Assembly (NCBI GenBank): GCA_002245135.1
Contig: NGBS01000600.1
Coordinates: forward strand, 62,001-126,000
Origin: Proteromonas lacertae
Lineage: Eukaryota; Sar; Bigyra; Opalinata; Proteromonadidae
DNA length: 64,000 nucleotides
Direction: 5' to 3'
Translations under genes and position numbers: made by a program
The notes under the pieces: generated by a model
The model's database searches: none
The model's input: only the letters and a program-made list of their open reading frames with translations
Told to the model about the DNA's origin: nothing
In this document: piece after piece, positions 21,401-31,420 of the stretch
How positions within the stretch are numbered: position 1 is the first letter of the stretch
Layout: each line of letters opens with the position of its first letter

Positions 21401-23232
21401 TATATTTAAAACCAAGATCTATTCCAATTGAATATAAGAAGAGAATAACAGATAGAGAAATTCAAATGATATTACAAGATTTTGATCAAATTAGATATGT
21501 AAAAATAGCACAAGAAAAATACAATAATGGTAAAAGAATCGATATAGAATTAATCAATATAATTGGAGAAGGATATGAACCATTATACGTTAATACTCAT
21601 TATTTATTATGTATGAATAAATATCCAATTACTAGTTCAGTTATTCCAACAGTTTCAATCTTATTGGAGGATTTAACACCTTATTCTATTCTCAATATTT
21701 CATTATCATTATGTAATAGAATTGGATGTAGTATTCCAACAATAGAAAGTAGAGAATTGACAGATCAAGCTCCACGTTTGAATGAACCAATATTAATCCG
21801 ACAAATTGCAGATAAAAATGCAAAAGCTGAGTTTAACTCAGTGAAATATACAGGTGGTAAAAACATAACAAATTATTACATCGAATGTTCAACTAATAGT
21901 CAATATGTTAGTAGTAAATCATCAGTAATAAAACCAGAAAATACACATTATACAACACATATTGATTCATTAACAATTAGTTGGAATAAATACAATCAAA
22001 TTGATGAAAGTAGTACATTCCTATTAGAATTTGAAAAGCAATTTACTCAGCCAATTCCATTCAATACTTATAGTTCATTATTGAAAGAAAGATTAGAAGA
22101 ATTATCAATAATTGAAGAAGTTTCTGTTGAGAAAGTGACATTATTGAATGAAATTGGTTTTACTTGGCTAATTACTTATGAAAAGATGAATTTTGGAACA
22201 GATATTGAAGGCAAATTAATTCCACACAATTTAGGCTTATTAATGAATGAAAAACAAATAGAAGAACCAATCTTAAAAGTCAGTTCAATTCCAATTAGAA
22301 AAGGTGTATTAGAATATGATTTTGATTTCCAAATTAACAGTCTAAATACTGAATTATATTGTCGTTTACTAGCTGAAAATGAAATAGGAAATAGTACTGA
22401 GATTAATGGAATGTTTACACCTCTTCCAGCCAATGAGATTATCATCCATACCTCAGCACCAGAAGTTTATAAGATTGATAATAATTATAAGAATTCAATT
22501 TATGTTGAATTTAATCCATCAGTTTATGTATCTTTACCATTAATTGAATATGTATTTGATATTGATTATACACCAAGTTATAATATATTATGTAATGATG
22601 AAAATAATTGTTATCCTGAGAATAGAATTCCATTTAGACAATATCATCGTCAAATCTCTAAACCAGATCCAAAGATACGTAAAAATGCTTTAGGTTTATA
22701 CTGTACTACATTAGAGAATCTTATTCCTGGTTTTACTTATTATATTCGATTATATGCTGTATGTGGAAGTAATAATATTAGAATCAATGGTTATTCAACA
22801 CTATTCAATCCAATCAAACCTTATACAAACCCAACTCCAATTACTTCTGCTTTAATTCATCCTTACAGTAATTATCAAATGTTAGTTGATGTTACAATTC
22901 CAGATCAAGACAGAGTATGGGGAAGTAATGGATTACCTGAAGATTCAGTTTATTTGGAATTTGAAGCAAAAGTTACTGAAATTCAACAATATGTTATTCC
23001 TTCTGATGATTTTGGTTATTATTATAAACTTGAATTTAATGGTAAAAGAACTCAATGTATTTTAGCCACTTATAACAAACCTGAAATAATTGAAAATGAA
23101 TTGACATTATTAACAACACTAGATTCAGTGAAAGTTACATCTATTCCCAATGGTTATAGTATTGAGTTTATAGGTTCAAGTCAAAGTAATGATAATGTTG
23201 ATCCAATTATAATAACAGGGAGAAGGATGTGA
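15322..23232 (+). CDS. Giant extracellular protein, segment 7: FN3 array with inserted modules
   Basis: The true coding start of this frame is about 15322, upstream of the first ATG at 15466. The segment holds roughly ten FN3 domains. Clear examples begin at nt about 16165 (SPESLKVKVLNDRTVELSWL), 16840 (SKPENVYIYSFNVGEIVVYW, ending in LAYNSVGYSDPS), 18370 (TPPLNVMIYP) and 20625 (DSPSVEVDVIDSTRAEIQFN). Several are split by the repeated module, for example IQRITISSSGNDVNGVFRIY with EEMKEALEDI. FN3 hallmarks such as the early Trp and the late Y-x-x-R-V-x-A-x-N are often kept. The frame changes by +1 between 23216 and 23232. In the new frame ITGEGCEDAII fits the family pattern better than the old-frame ITGRRM before the stop. 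Confidence 0.8.
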   Translation, partial: FYHLSPERTFIHQLYNSYYFDTDSSAKYLIFTCEGHTTLPIEVADRYKMIKELESYDFIGNVDFYFYTNPITPEQFNYVIKFLSGTCDEFNVTSSHTNLPNIKQLTKRYEGLSYQTIDIIGGCNFTLHYHERFTNEMNEYTSSEEMKKEMENNLPDIGLVHIVKNKTENSTQFTIYYLSYVNITYDLKISDRTCDRIKISEVEVGEYAGYNRNDTLFKHKIYIPANSGNTKIQYILNDLIPNVPYYIKIRVTNQEDKYNEEYYSLEQYCNPLLTYSIEPIKSPESLKVKVLNDRTVELSWLSPFEVEKQKVDSYKIDYDSKIDFLVNPKSVVIPIQSEIQRITISSSGNDVNGVFRIYYMNKYVTKDLQFNCTVEEMKEALEDISVPVKDIKLTELVYSTIPPITYFGFVYDIEFIESRFEYSMLQVSTHVGVFNNISYGGELGGNLVNVRIERIQKGGLYTKAVIKHLNPKYTYYFRISSHSSITPSVYSVPTLYPSAVKIEKREPSKPENVYIYSFNVGEIVVYWNKPTYNGGSIITHYDIEISETSTFENTTLKEYSVKNENQKFYVYNITGLEVGKQYYVRVLAYNSVGYSDPSDAVVLTNGLNCVLLILSENDIETIKKELEIEYENYIIQKYKNPLNVSSELIYFYYSSVECKNQFTRNGEKVVAEFNRIGDKYIKLDSVTMYQDSPSNITYYLVNSTSLGLKWNKPFYSRNISGYYLEYDNVYSFNSEDNYNVEIINGEDVDNYQIFNLNGSLSYYIRLRSYTMNNDSNVVVFGSPILIEIDPIQPINQKPYKIRDSIHLSNETDPHIIEVKWSSQIYNQDGFLTVNGGEKLLAYKLDWCEEKDPSNNECKYINGTYNYIVSEDDNECIDNCTVYLGKDVVGIIVNNTEDPFVISYNNNESMLIDVFDDQFSFDNLTDDLRGKVFCDDFDLRYVLLPNKTLILHIMNCPLNFTLLEVNATEVDIRDLINYYSVTPGVLFYEQITPINILGYGEAVISNDSIAVAAQYDKPTPPLNVMIYPNATDKTCMNIIWEKPLSNDGTPILNYTVYISSEEDEGDAENRTYSVEELFYDNETEIFNVSLCDLTPGVEYNFTVTANNGKESDESEIAIPKCYDDYPYCKELSIPRQFPQNVDEYTVGSINNTMVYFNDQEFVISFNYLHNESGVDFDIIQIDYDESEYFNSSSFNTVNVTDVSGDDDNYLYQVYIRDFTAGKYIYTRIRVINSIGITEWINSTVSNNTNTQLISYSDPPSFILTNVFDGYYKDQSESIDVKIYPPLETRFSNVIGYEVDYSITPFDNYKNRIDHVKINGNCIYRFNITNTNTSYLSAILNETSTIEYTRISLMNLGVIGDILVLGNSSDYLIEYYHVVDDLNISIEAISCATSPTIETIQPQTEVNYTIEYFYTNSSQAFSYRVKNLTAEVPYQFRVATISEFGLGKYTKPQTIHTYHRPPHEVENPQIYYVNQTCLLVMFDKPNYYGDEETEELSYYIEWSHNWNFIDDVDPYEYHKPTYLTTNSTYIYITNLTANSKYYIRIAAQNSKGRGNVTLPNPEFVELYNYTSKPLDFSYISSTAWSVELNWTKPSYSIGLNHYRLEYYPIIRNVPIPYGTFRQIQLDIESDYWNLTVCNYTTYPLRMNISAFELKDALHVLPSIVDLDVIPNENKSKSYIVILHDDYVNDTSDISGSGVEITLNISGDEPPNYKIEYTNISESENDIHNHLMEELIPGQDYITYMRGYNRYGYGDRNEDFIVIPAVVPDSPSVEVDVIDSTRAEIQFNISKFNGGSIITNFDMYYIDGVNKEGNFNEKVTNGTKYSILIDASYESIQNSFYIYYGKNNKGIYNLTKPICTACIYGNKYDDYFTMNITDNIKLYATEYIHINGKEYRICDYLAHNGSNPIDSDNKRIYVCDINNTTKPYNLTEFDEIKAGYIVRVSTFVGTVSLDLDDKSLVKDLNINPNISLVIGDYISIGDPVDESATFRISDIDFENSTSFVLGLPDNYTVKAYSNLDSNRFNNVYPIYLKPRSIPIEYKKRITDREIQMILQDFDQIRYVKIAQEKYNNGKRIDIELINIIGEGYEPLYVNTHYLLCMNKYPITSSVIPTVSILLEDLTPYSILNISLSLCNRIGCSIPTIESRELTDQAPRLNEPILIRQIADKNAKAEFNSVKYTGGKNITNYYIECSTNSQYVSSKSSVIKPENTHYTTHIDSLTISWNKYNQIDESSTFLLEFEKQFTQPIPFNTYSSLLKERLEELSIIEEVSVEKVTLLNEIGFTWLITYEKMNFGTDIEGKLIPHNLGLLMNEKQIEEPILKVSSIPIRKGVLEYDFDFQINSLNTELYCRLLAENEIGNSTEINGMFTPLPANEIIIHTSAPEVYKIDNNYKNSIYVEFNPSVYVSLPLIEYVFDIDYTPSYNILCNDENNCYPENRIPFRQYHRQISKPDPKIRKNALGLYCTTLENLIPGFTYYIRLYAVCGSNNIRINGYSTLFNPIKPYTNPTPITSALIHPYSNYQMLVDVTIPDQDRVWGSNGLPEDSVYLEFEAKVTEIQQYVIPSDDFGYYYKLEFNGKRTQCILATYNKPEIIENELTLLTTLDSVKVTSIPNGYSIEFIGSSQSNDNVDPIIITGRRM

Positions 23233-23233
23233 A

Positions 23234-26200
23234 GATGCAATAATTGTTCCAATTGAAATTAATACTATAAGAGAAGGTGTAGCTGGAGCTGAACCTCCAA
23301 TAATTTCATTTACTAATTCAAATGAGAATATAACAATGTTGAATGAAAATGGAAGAATATTACAAAGTAGTGATAATAATGGTGATGGATATGAAACATT
23401 CCAAATAGGTGTGAATATTGTTGGCAATTTCAGAGAAAGTAAAATCATTGTAAATGGTTATCAGAAAGATAATATTTTATACTTAAAAGATATAAATAAT
23501 AGCAAATTATTCTTAAATGAAACAGTAAAGGTATATGATGAAGTTTATAAGATTATTGATATAGTTAATGAAACAATAATCTATTTAGATGATTATTTAT
23601 TCAGAGATATTATTGATTATCCTATTCATAGAAGAGCCAATTTAATTGGTAAAGTAAAGAGTTGTGAAAATGGAAAATTAACAGTTGATGAAACTGATAT
23701 ATTACCTGATTTTAGTGTAGATTATAAGTTGCATCTAGATGGTAAAATGTATGAACAAATCAATGAAAAATATCATATTCAAACTTGTCCAGAAGTTTAT
23801 GTTGATGGTTTGTTATATATAAAACAATTCACTCCAAATATTAGTGTTGGTGCAACAGCAGAAGAAATGAAAATTGCCTTAGAAAGTGTAGAAGGTGTAG
23901 ATACAGTAGACATTACAAGATATGGACCAGATCAAGACAATCATTACATTTGGTATGTCACATTTGTATCATTCCTTGGTCCAATGACAAATGAAGAAAT
24001 TGAAACACAAAGTAAATATGAAGTTGTATCAATGAAGCATCAATTAGTTCGAAGTGGAAAACCTCCATTAAGTTATCCAAATCATGTTAGATTACAGTCA
24101 AAAGTAGATGAAATTCAGATCATTAGTATTGTTTCTACAACAGCTGATAAATATCATGGTTTTATTACATTTAGTTATGATGGTTTGAGTTTCGATTTTG
24201 ATATTAAATCATCAGTGAATGAATTGAGATCATTATTAGAGAAATTGAATTCAACTGGTTATTTGAATATAACAGGTCCATCCACAATTCAAACAGAAAC
24301 ATTAGTTGGTGAAGAATATACTATTTATTACAATACCGAATTAGGAGATATTCCAAATCTCAAATGTAAAGGCAATGATAATGTAAACTGTACAATCACA
24401 GAACAATTGATAGGTCAATTGCCACAAGCAACTTATGTATTAGATGGTGATTATATAGGTCAAACATTCTCCTTAAAAGGATCAATAATTAGTACAAATG
24501 GTAATAGTAGTAGAGATACAAGTGAAATTCAGAATTATGGTGTTGGATTTAGAAGAGTTCAAAGTGTAGTTGGTAGTAAGCCACCAGTTCCAATATTAAA
24601 GGAATCAATCATTAGAGGTGATACAGAAATTGAATTGTATTTTGATCCAAATAATAAAGAAGGTTTACCTGTTGATGATTATTTAATTGAATGGTTTAAA
24701 GAACCTTCTGAATCTTTCAAACATCCGACTTATAGAATTGAATTGATTACTACATCAGTTGAACATGCTGGTGAATATCCAAGAGGTTCTGTGAGATTAC
24801 AATATAATAATGAAGAATTGAGTTATCCATTACTAGTAAGTAGTGATATTGAAGATATAACAAGAAGTATCACTAATTTACCATCAGTTCGTGATGTTGT
24901 AGTAACAACAGAAAAGACAGAAAATACTTATATTTGGACAATTACATTTATATATGATGATGCAAGTACAATAAGAGATTTAGATGTGATAATACCTGAT
25001 ATTTATGATGTAAAAGCAAATATTACTTTTACAAATGGTGATTATTATTCTTTATACAGTAATTCATCAATTGTAGCTTCAACTGATAGTTGTGAAGTAT
25101 TTAGTGATAATATAAAAGAACAAACAATTTGTCACAATACACCATCCATTCAGAGTCTAATAATAGAAAATTTCGATGAAGAAATTGGTTTTGACAGAAA
25201 TGAAACATTCAACTTATACTTAAACAATACTGAGATAAAAGACATTTCAATCTTTATAACAGCTTATGAATTAGAACAAAAGATTAAATCAAATCTATTA
25301 ATTGATTGTAATGTGAATAGAAATGTATATGGAAGTAATTTGGTATTTGATTTTACATTCTCTAATGGATTAAGATTGAATAGAATAACAACAACTTCAC
25401 AACATTTGTCAACTTATATTAATGTTTATAGACCAATTATATTAGTAATAAATGCAGTAACGGCTATTAATGGAACAGTTGATATTCAAATTGGTAATAG
25501 TGTAGTTGAATTAGAATATGATAATATGATTTATAAAGAGAATTCAACTGAATCATCCAGGTATATTGAAGAGAAATTAACCAATTTACCTATTGTAGGA
25601 AAAGTAAAAGTATTTATATCTCATCCACAGATAAAATTAGAAGGTATTTACAGATTAAATATAGAAAATGGACAGTTTATATTAACCTATGGTAGTTCAA
25701 CAATGAATGCAAGAGTTGGTACAATATTATCAATTTATGGTGTTGAATATAAAATAGAAAATATCAATACAGAAAGTCATCAAGTTTTGTTAAAATCAAC
25801 CAATAATACAGGTCAATTTGTTATTCCACCAGAAGGATTATACGTTCATCCATTGGCTAATTCAAATTATGGTACAAAAATAGAATTCTTATTTATGACA
25901 TTTGATTTTAGTTTAGAACATTTCATTATTGTTCCACACTTGAAAGCAATTGGTTTAACAGTAGAAATAAGAAAATCACAATCAATTCCATTACAATCAT
26001 TCTTATTGGGTAATAAATTGAGAAGAGAATTGTTGGTAGTTAGAAATAATAAGAATGATAAGAATGGTTATTATGTTAAAGTAAATTATAAAGATATTAC
26101 AACCAATAATACAAGTATAGAGAAATGTATAAAGATTAATGATTATAATGAAATTGTCAAATCATTTGAAGAATTGAATTATGTAAGAGTTTATAATGTT

Positions 26201-29200
26201 TCAAATGTTCCAAATGTTTATGAATATAGATTTATCTATTTAGATTCAAATAATCAACACTTGACAGTAGATGATGATAATAATAAACTATATACAGATT
26301 CAAAATGTACAAAAGAAAGTAGAAGTGATAGTGATAATGAGGTTTATGTTTATGTTGAAAATGAAGGATTTATCAATAATTTGTACAATTCTTATTATCA
26401 TGGAATATTCCCAAATACAAATTATACAATCAGAATATCATCAAAAAATCAATATGGAATAAGCAAACCATATATAAAGAACAATTTAATCAGTTATTCC
26501 TACAAACCAACACCTCCAACATCTTTAACATTATTAAATGTTTATGATTTAACACAATTTGAAGTGATTTATAATACTCCATTATATAGTGGTGATACTG
26601 ATGTTAATAGATATGATATACAATGTGATAATAATGCACAATTTGACTCTTTGAATTTGTTAGAAAAGAGAATAGAAAGATTACCAGAAATACAATTAAT
26701 TCGTACAAATTATGATGAGAATATGAATATAAATATTAGATGGGGTGGAATTAGAGGTGTTATTAATATAAAGGACAGTGAAATAGAAATAGAAAAGACT
26801 TTGAGATTATTAACACAAACTAAGACAAATATTGAAGAACCAATTAAAGTAAAAGTAACAAAAGAAGAAAATGATACTTCAATTACTAATATTGAGATTA
26901 CATTTAATGGTATTTGTGGTCATTTAGGTTTAATTACTGTAGAGAATCAAACAATTGATAGAAATCACTTTATTGAAGTGAGTTACAAACAAATTGGACA
27001 ATGTGATATAGTTCCAGGACAATATACAAAGGAAGTTCAAGCATTATATATTGAAGGAAGTGGAAAAATACAGTTAGTATTTGAAGCACATGTTACTGAA
27101 GAAATAGAAATTAAAGAAAATGGTGATGAAGAGAATAGAAAGAATATTCAAGAAGGATTATTGAAATTAACACAAGTTATACACAATTTACATGTTGAAA
27201 TTAGATATAAGAATGTTTATGCAGTTTATTTCACTCATTTATCACATGAATTAATTCAAGGATATGGTTCATTAACACCAATTTTACTATATAAAGAAGT
27301 AAGTGGAATAAGATTCTTCAATGATAAGATGATTTATGGAACAATTCCTTACACAATTACACTTGATAATTTAGAATACAGCACATATTATTGTCATATT
27401 AAAGCCTTTAATTCATTAGGTTTAGTAAGTGATTGGAGTGATATAGCCTCAATTACATTATACCAAAAACCAACAAGTCCATCTTATGTTAGTGTAAATT
27501 ATGGTAGAAATTACAGTTTATTAGTTGATATTGGAGTAAGTAGTAATGATGGAGGATCTAATATTACAAATTATAATATTTTATATTATCACACTGAAGG
27601 TGAATTTTCAGTTCAAAGTATTACTATTACATCTTATCCATTGTTACAATATGGAAAAATGTATAGAGAAAAACAAGTGATTAGAATTAACTTAAATCAA
27701 AATGAAATAGAAGGTAAATATATTGTATTAACATTCAGAAATGAATCAACAAGACCAATCAGTTTAGGTAATGAAAGTATAGATCCAAAAGCTCAACAAC
27801 CATCAATGAGTGAGAATTTATTCTATGGATTATCACACTTGAAAACAATGGGAGGATTAAATGATTCAAGTGTAGATTGTAAATATGATGAAACAAATCA
27901 AATGTATTTATGTGAAATAGAATTCTTATCACTTTTAGAAGATTTACCTTTAATAGAATGTAATGAATCATACGTTTATGTTTACTCAATGAATAATGGT
28001 ATTAGTCCAATTGGTGGTACTTTTAGTATATGTCATGAGGATGGAGAATATGATTGTACAAGAGAATTACCTTACGATGTAACTGCTGAAAAGATGAAAT
28101 ATGAATTAGAATTATTGAAGACAATCAGTGAAGTTGAAATTGATAGAATAAAGAATGGAAATGGTTATACATGGAGAATTACTTTTATTAATGATTATAC
28201 AACACATGAAGCAGTGAATATAAAGACATCTCAATTAACTGGACCAAGATTGAATGTAGAAGTAGAAATAATAAGAAATAATACATGGATATACAATGTA
28301 CATAATGTATTAACTGATGATATAAATAATCCAATCATATTGAGTGATTTAGAACATGAAAGACCATATCATATATTTGTACAATCAACAAATGTATATG
28401 GTAAAAGTAAATTTACAAAAGCATATCCAGATGGTTTAATTCCAAGAGATATTCCATTACCACCAAGTGATGTGAAATTGATTGTATTATCTTCAAAATA
28501 TCTAAAAGTTGTATTTAAACCACCAATTACTGATAATGGCTCACCAATTTTATATTATAGAATAGAATGGAGTATTCATACATTCTCAAGAAAAATGATT
28601 GATGAAAATGTTGGTGATGGAATTAATGAATATATATTTAGAGATTTGAATAGTTTAGATGAAGAAACTGGTTTATATTATTACAATATATTTGTTGGTG
28701 AAGCAAATAGATATAATGTTAGAGTAATTGCAGTTAATTTAGCTGGAGAAAGTGAACCATCGGAAGTAGTATCAGCAACAACAGAAGACTTATCACCAGA
28801 TGCTCCAGTAATAGATTTTGTTGAAGTTTTATCTTATTATAAGATAATTGTACATTGGCATGAAACAGATATGAATTCATTGACATTTAGTGGAAATGGT
28901 GGAAAACCAATAGAATCATTTATATTATATTATGATAGTAATTCATTATTTGAAAGTGCAACCACAATACAAACAAATGGAACAGAGAATGAAGCAAAGA
29001 TTGGAGATTTAACATATGTACCTGGTACAATCAAACCATATCCATTTAATAGTCCATTATTCATTCAAATAAAAGCAAAGAATTCAATAGGATTAAGTCT
29101 AGCTTCAGAACCGCTAATCATTTACTTTAACAATACTCATTTTATACCATCAGCTCCTGAGAATGTTTATGCAGTTCCATCCATTATTCCGCATGCAATT

Positions 29201-31420
29201 GAAGTATTTTGGGATAGGCCAAAAGCTGATGGTGGATTTGCTATTTCTGAATTTGATTTAGAATATTCACAAGATTCTGAATTTAAAAGTTCTGAGTATA
29301 TTAGAAACTTTGTACAATTTGAAACTCAAATGATTGATATTGAAAAACCAATTACTTCTGAAATAGTTAATTATGATATTTTAGTTCCAATCTATACACA
29401 AAAGACTTCCATTTCAACATCTCTACCTGATAATGATTTTGAGATTGCTGATAATACAATAGTAAAGCTGAATGTTACAGGAAAACCAGCTGAACCAACA
29501 GTATTGGAATTGACAATAGGTGAAGACAGTGGAATTGAAAAGTATAAACAAATTGAAGTGATTTCATTTGATGGTGATGCAAGTCCAACAAAACATAAGA
29601 TTTCTGTAACAAGTAAATTCATTCAAAGTAAACAAATAATTACAATAAAATCAAAGAATAATACAAATATACCATTAGATACTGAGTTTGCATTGGTTTA
29701 TAACAAAGATGAAATTGTATCTCAAATATCTTATCATAGAAATATATCAATTACATTTGAATATGGAATGAATGAAACTGTTTTAAGACAATTATTCAAT
29801 GAAGAATTTAAGACAAATTATAATATAAATGTTACTGTCGATGGTAGTAGTGATGATTTATTAAAAGTGATAATTGTTGAGTTTAATTTTGAAATTTATA
29901 TTCCAACTCCAATACTTATATCTGATGAATATGATATAAATATAACAACAATATCAAATGGAAATTATATCAATGATTTTACTCTTCAAGTTAAATATGA
30001 AGGTATGAATGATATTATCAATATATCAATTCCATCGTATTATGAAAGAATGAAATGGAATAACAGTATTCCTGTTAGTTTATTTGAGCCTTTGTGTATA
30101 AACTGTAGTTTAGGTTTAACTTACAATGAGTTACATGATGATGATATATATTATGTTGGTGGATTTGAATTAACAGTTGAATATAGTAATCATTTTGGTA
30201 AATATCCAAATATTGAAGATATAAAAGTAATAAATGATAATAATGAAAATATAACTGTTAGTTATTCAGTAATAAATAGTGGTAGTGAAATTGATGGTAA
30301 ATTCAAATTAGAATTTAATAATACAATTACTAATCCAATCAATTATCAACCAGTCTATAATCTAAGTAAAGAAATAGAAGAAAAATTGAATGAAATATTA
30401 GATAGTGATAATGATAATAAGACTATAAGTAGTGATATAGTTAATGTCAAAGTAACAACAATAACAACTCCAACCAATCATTTCTCTGTAAGAATCGAAA
30501 TAGAATTTGTGAATGAAACATATGCAGGAAAATTACCTGAAATAAAGATAGTAGATACACAATTCACACAAGAAGTTGAAATAAAAACAGAAACTGAATA
30601 TGGAGGACATATGTTTGGTTCGTTTGTGTTATATTTACCACAAAATCCATATAAAGGAATTAGATTTAGTTTAGATGATGAAACTGATTTAATTGTAAAG
30701 AAATTTGGTGAATTATATAATGTAATTGGTTTATACAATACATTTACAGTTGAAAAAGAAATAATTAATGAGAAAGTTTATAATCAAAAATGGACTATTT
30801 ATTATAACAATAATTACATGTTGAATGATGATGGAAGATATATATGGGGACCTTTATCAAAATTACATAATAAACCACCAAAAGTAAAAGAAGGACCAAC
30901 ATTTATGATTCATAATCGATTAACCAATCATACTGAAGCAATAATGATGAGATATTTAAATAGTGGAAATAATCACATGACTGGTAGTTACAAGTTGCAA
31001 TTTGACACAAGAAATTGTTCACTTTGTGCTGTAAAGAATATATATTACACTGATGATATTAGTTATGATGTAACAGTTGAAGAATTAGAAGAAATAATAG
31101 AAAAACTACCAAATATTGGTGATGTTAAAGTAAATAGTGATGAAATAGATCAATATACAGGTTCTATAGTATTTTATATCACATTTATATCTGATATTGA
31201 TGGAACTAATCCTGGAGTATTAGCATTAGGAAAAGAACCATTAACTGTTTATGAAAATTTATTAAAGAATAATGAAAATATTGAAATAGAAACTGTAGAA
31301 GTTGGTGCTTCATTGAGTGGTGAATTTGATTTGATATTATCATTGTATGATGAAAGTTGTACAATTAGAATTGATAATAAATATTCAAGCAATAGAAAAT
31401 GTATTATTATCTATAAATAA
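23234..31420 (+). CDS. Giant extracellular protein, segment 8: FN3 array with inserted modules
   Basis: Coding continues from the slip (EDAIIVPIEINTIREG) before the first ATG at 23336. FN3 domains begin near nt 24585, 26505, 27465, 28465, 28800 and 29145; examples are PTPPTSLTLLNVYDLTQFEV and LPPSDVKLIVLSSKYLKVVF. The repeated module is present many times, for example GGTFSICHEDGEYDCTRELP with VTAEKMKYELELLKTISEVE. About nt 25100-25950 and 29600-30700 are beta-rich with no FN3 I can name. From about 31395 the other frame (AIENVLLSINNLCPF) fits the module better than the last residues here, so the true +1 slip precedes the stop at 31420. Confidence 0.8.
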   Translation, partial: DAIIVPIEINTIREGVAGAEPPIISFTNSNENITMLNENGRILQSSDNNGDGYETFQIGVNIVGNFRESKIIVNGYQKDNILYLKDINNSKLFLNETVKVYDEVYKIIDIVNETIIYLDDYLFRDIIDYPIHRRANLIGKVKSCENGKLTVDETDILPDFSVDYKLHLDGKMYEQINEKYHIQTCPEVYVDGLLYIKQFTPNISVGATAEEMKIALESVEGVDTVDITRYGPDQDNHYIWYVTFVSFLGPMTNEEIETQSKYEVVSMKHQLVRSGKPPLSYPNHVRLQSKVDEIQIISIVSTTADKYHGFITFSYDGLSFDFDIKSSVNELRSLLEKLNSTGYLNITGPSTIQTETLVGEEYTIYYNTELGDIPNLKCKGNDNVNCTITEQLIGQLPQATYVLDGDYIGQTFSLKGSIISTNGNSSRDTSEIQNYGVGFRRVQSVVGSKPPVPILKESIIRGDTEIELYFDPNNKEGLPVDDYLIEWFKEPSESFKHPTYRIELITTSVEHAGEYPRGSVRLQYNNEELSYPLLVSSDIEDITRSITNLPSVRDVVVTTEKTENTYIWTITFIYDDASTIRDLDVIIPDIYDVKANITFTNGDYYSLYSNSSIVASTDSCEVFSDNIKEQTICHNTPSIQSLIIENFDEEIGFDRNETFNLYLNNTEIKDISIFITAYELEQKIKSNLLIDCNVNRNVYGSNLVFDFTFSNGLRLNRITTTSQHLSTYINVYRPIILVINAVTAINGTVDIQIGNSVVELEYDNMIYKENSTESSRYIEEKLTNLPIVGKVKVFISHPQIKLEGIYRLNIENGQFILTYGSSTMNARVGTILSIYGVEYKIENINTESHQVLLKSTNNTGQFVIPPEGLYVHPLANSNYGTKIEFLFMTFDFSLEHFIIVPHLKAIGLTVEIRKSQSIPLQSFLLGNKLRRELLVVRNNKNDKNGYYVKVNYKDITTNNTSIEKCIKINDYNEIVKSFEELNYVRVYNVSNVPNVYEYRFIYLDSNNQHLTVDDDNNKLYTDSKCTKESRSDSDNEVYVYVENEGFINNLYNSYYHGIFPNTNYTIRISSKNQYGISKPYIKNNLISYSYKPTPPTSLTLLNVYDLTQFEVIYNTPLYSGDTDVNRYDIQCDNNAQFDSLNLLEKRIERLPEIQLIRTNYDENMNINIRWGGIRGVINIKDSEIEIEKTLRLLTQTKTNIEEPIKVKVTKEENDTSITNIEITFNGICGHLGLITVENQTIDRNHFIEVSYKQIGQCDIVPGQYTKEVQALYIEGSGKIQLVFEAHVTEEIEIKENGDEENRKNIQEGLLKLTQVIHNLHVEIRYKNVYAVYFTHLSHELIQGYGSLTPILLYKEVSGIRFFNDKMIYGTIPYTITLDNLEYSTYYCHIKAFNSLGLVSDWSDIASITLYQKPTSPSYVSVNYGRNYSLLVDIGVSSNDGGSNITNYNILYYHTEGEFSVQSITITSYPLLQYGKMYREKQVIRINLNQNEIEGKYIVLTFRNESTRPISLGNESIDPKAQQPSMSENLFYGLSHLKTMGGLNDSSVDCKYDETNQMYLCEIEFLSLLEDLPLIECNESYVYVYSMNNGISPIGGTFSICHEDGEYDCTRELPYDVTAEKMKYELELLKTISEVEIDRIKNGNGYTWRITFINDYTTHEAVNIKTSQLTGPRLNVEVEIIRNNTWIYNVHNVLTDDINNPIILSDLEHERPYHIFVQSTNVYGKSKFTKAYPDGLIPRDIPLPPSDVKLIVLSSKYLKVVFKPPITDNGSPILYYRIEWSIHTFSRKMIDENVGDGINEYIFRDLNSLDEETGLYYYNIFVGEANRYNVRVIAVNLAGESEPSEVVSATTEDLSPDAPVIDFVEVLSYYKIIVHWHETDMNSLTFSGNGGKPIESFILYYDSNSLFESATTIQTNGTENEAKIGDLTYVPGTIKPYPFNSPLFIQIKAKNSIGLSLASEPLIIYFNNTHFIPSAPENVYAVPSIIPHAIEVFWDRPKADGGFAISEFDLEYSQDSEFKSSEYIRNFVQFETQMIDIEKPITSEIVNYDILVPIYTQKTSISTSLPDNDFEIADNTIVKLNVTGKPAEPTVLELTIGEDSGIEKYKQIEVISFDGDASPTKHKISVTSKFIQSKQIITIKSKNNTNIPLDTEFALVYNKDEIVSQISYHRNISITFEYGMNETVLRQLFNEEFKTNYNINVTVDGSSDDLLKVIIVEFNFEIYIPTPILISDEYDINITTISNGNYINDFTLQVKYEGMNDIINISIPSYYERMKWNNSIPVSLFEPLCINCSLGLTYNELHDDDIYYVGGFELTVEYSNHFGKYPNIEDIKVINDNNENITVSYSVINSGSEIDGKFKLEFNNTITNPINYQPVYNLSKEIEEKLNEILDSDNDNKTISSDIVNVKVTTITTPTNHFSVRIEIEFVNETYAGKLPEIKIVDTQFTQEVEIKTETEYGGHMFGSFVLYLPQNPYKGIRFSLDDETDLIVKKFGELYNVIGLYNTFTVEKEIINEKVYNQKWTIYYNNNYMLNDDGRYIWGPLSKLHNKPPKVKEGPTFMIHNRLTNHTEAIMMRYLNSGNNHMTGSYKLQFDTRNCSLCAVKNIYYTDDISYDVTVEELEEIIEKLPNIGDVKVNSDEIDQYTGSIVFYITFISDIDGTNPGVLALGKEPLTVYENLLKNNENIEIETVEVGASLSGEFDLILSLYDESCTIRIDNKYSSNRKCIIIYK

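Noticed and set aside
8050-31420. Tiny introns as the cause of the frame breaks in the giant gene
   Set aside because: At some breaks a GT..AG pair exists (for example a 13-nt interval at 8051-8063), but the candidate intervals at 10018 and 10254-10265 have the wrong length modulo 3, and shared splice ends are absent.
8061-31420. Euplotes-type +1 shifting at stop codons
   Set aside because: Seven breaks could formally be resolved at the stop, but that is true of any +1 change by construction. At 8050 and 23220 residues and codons indicate the change occurs before the stop, and one break is -1. Kept only as an alternative.
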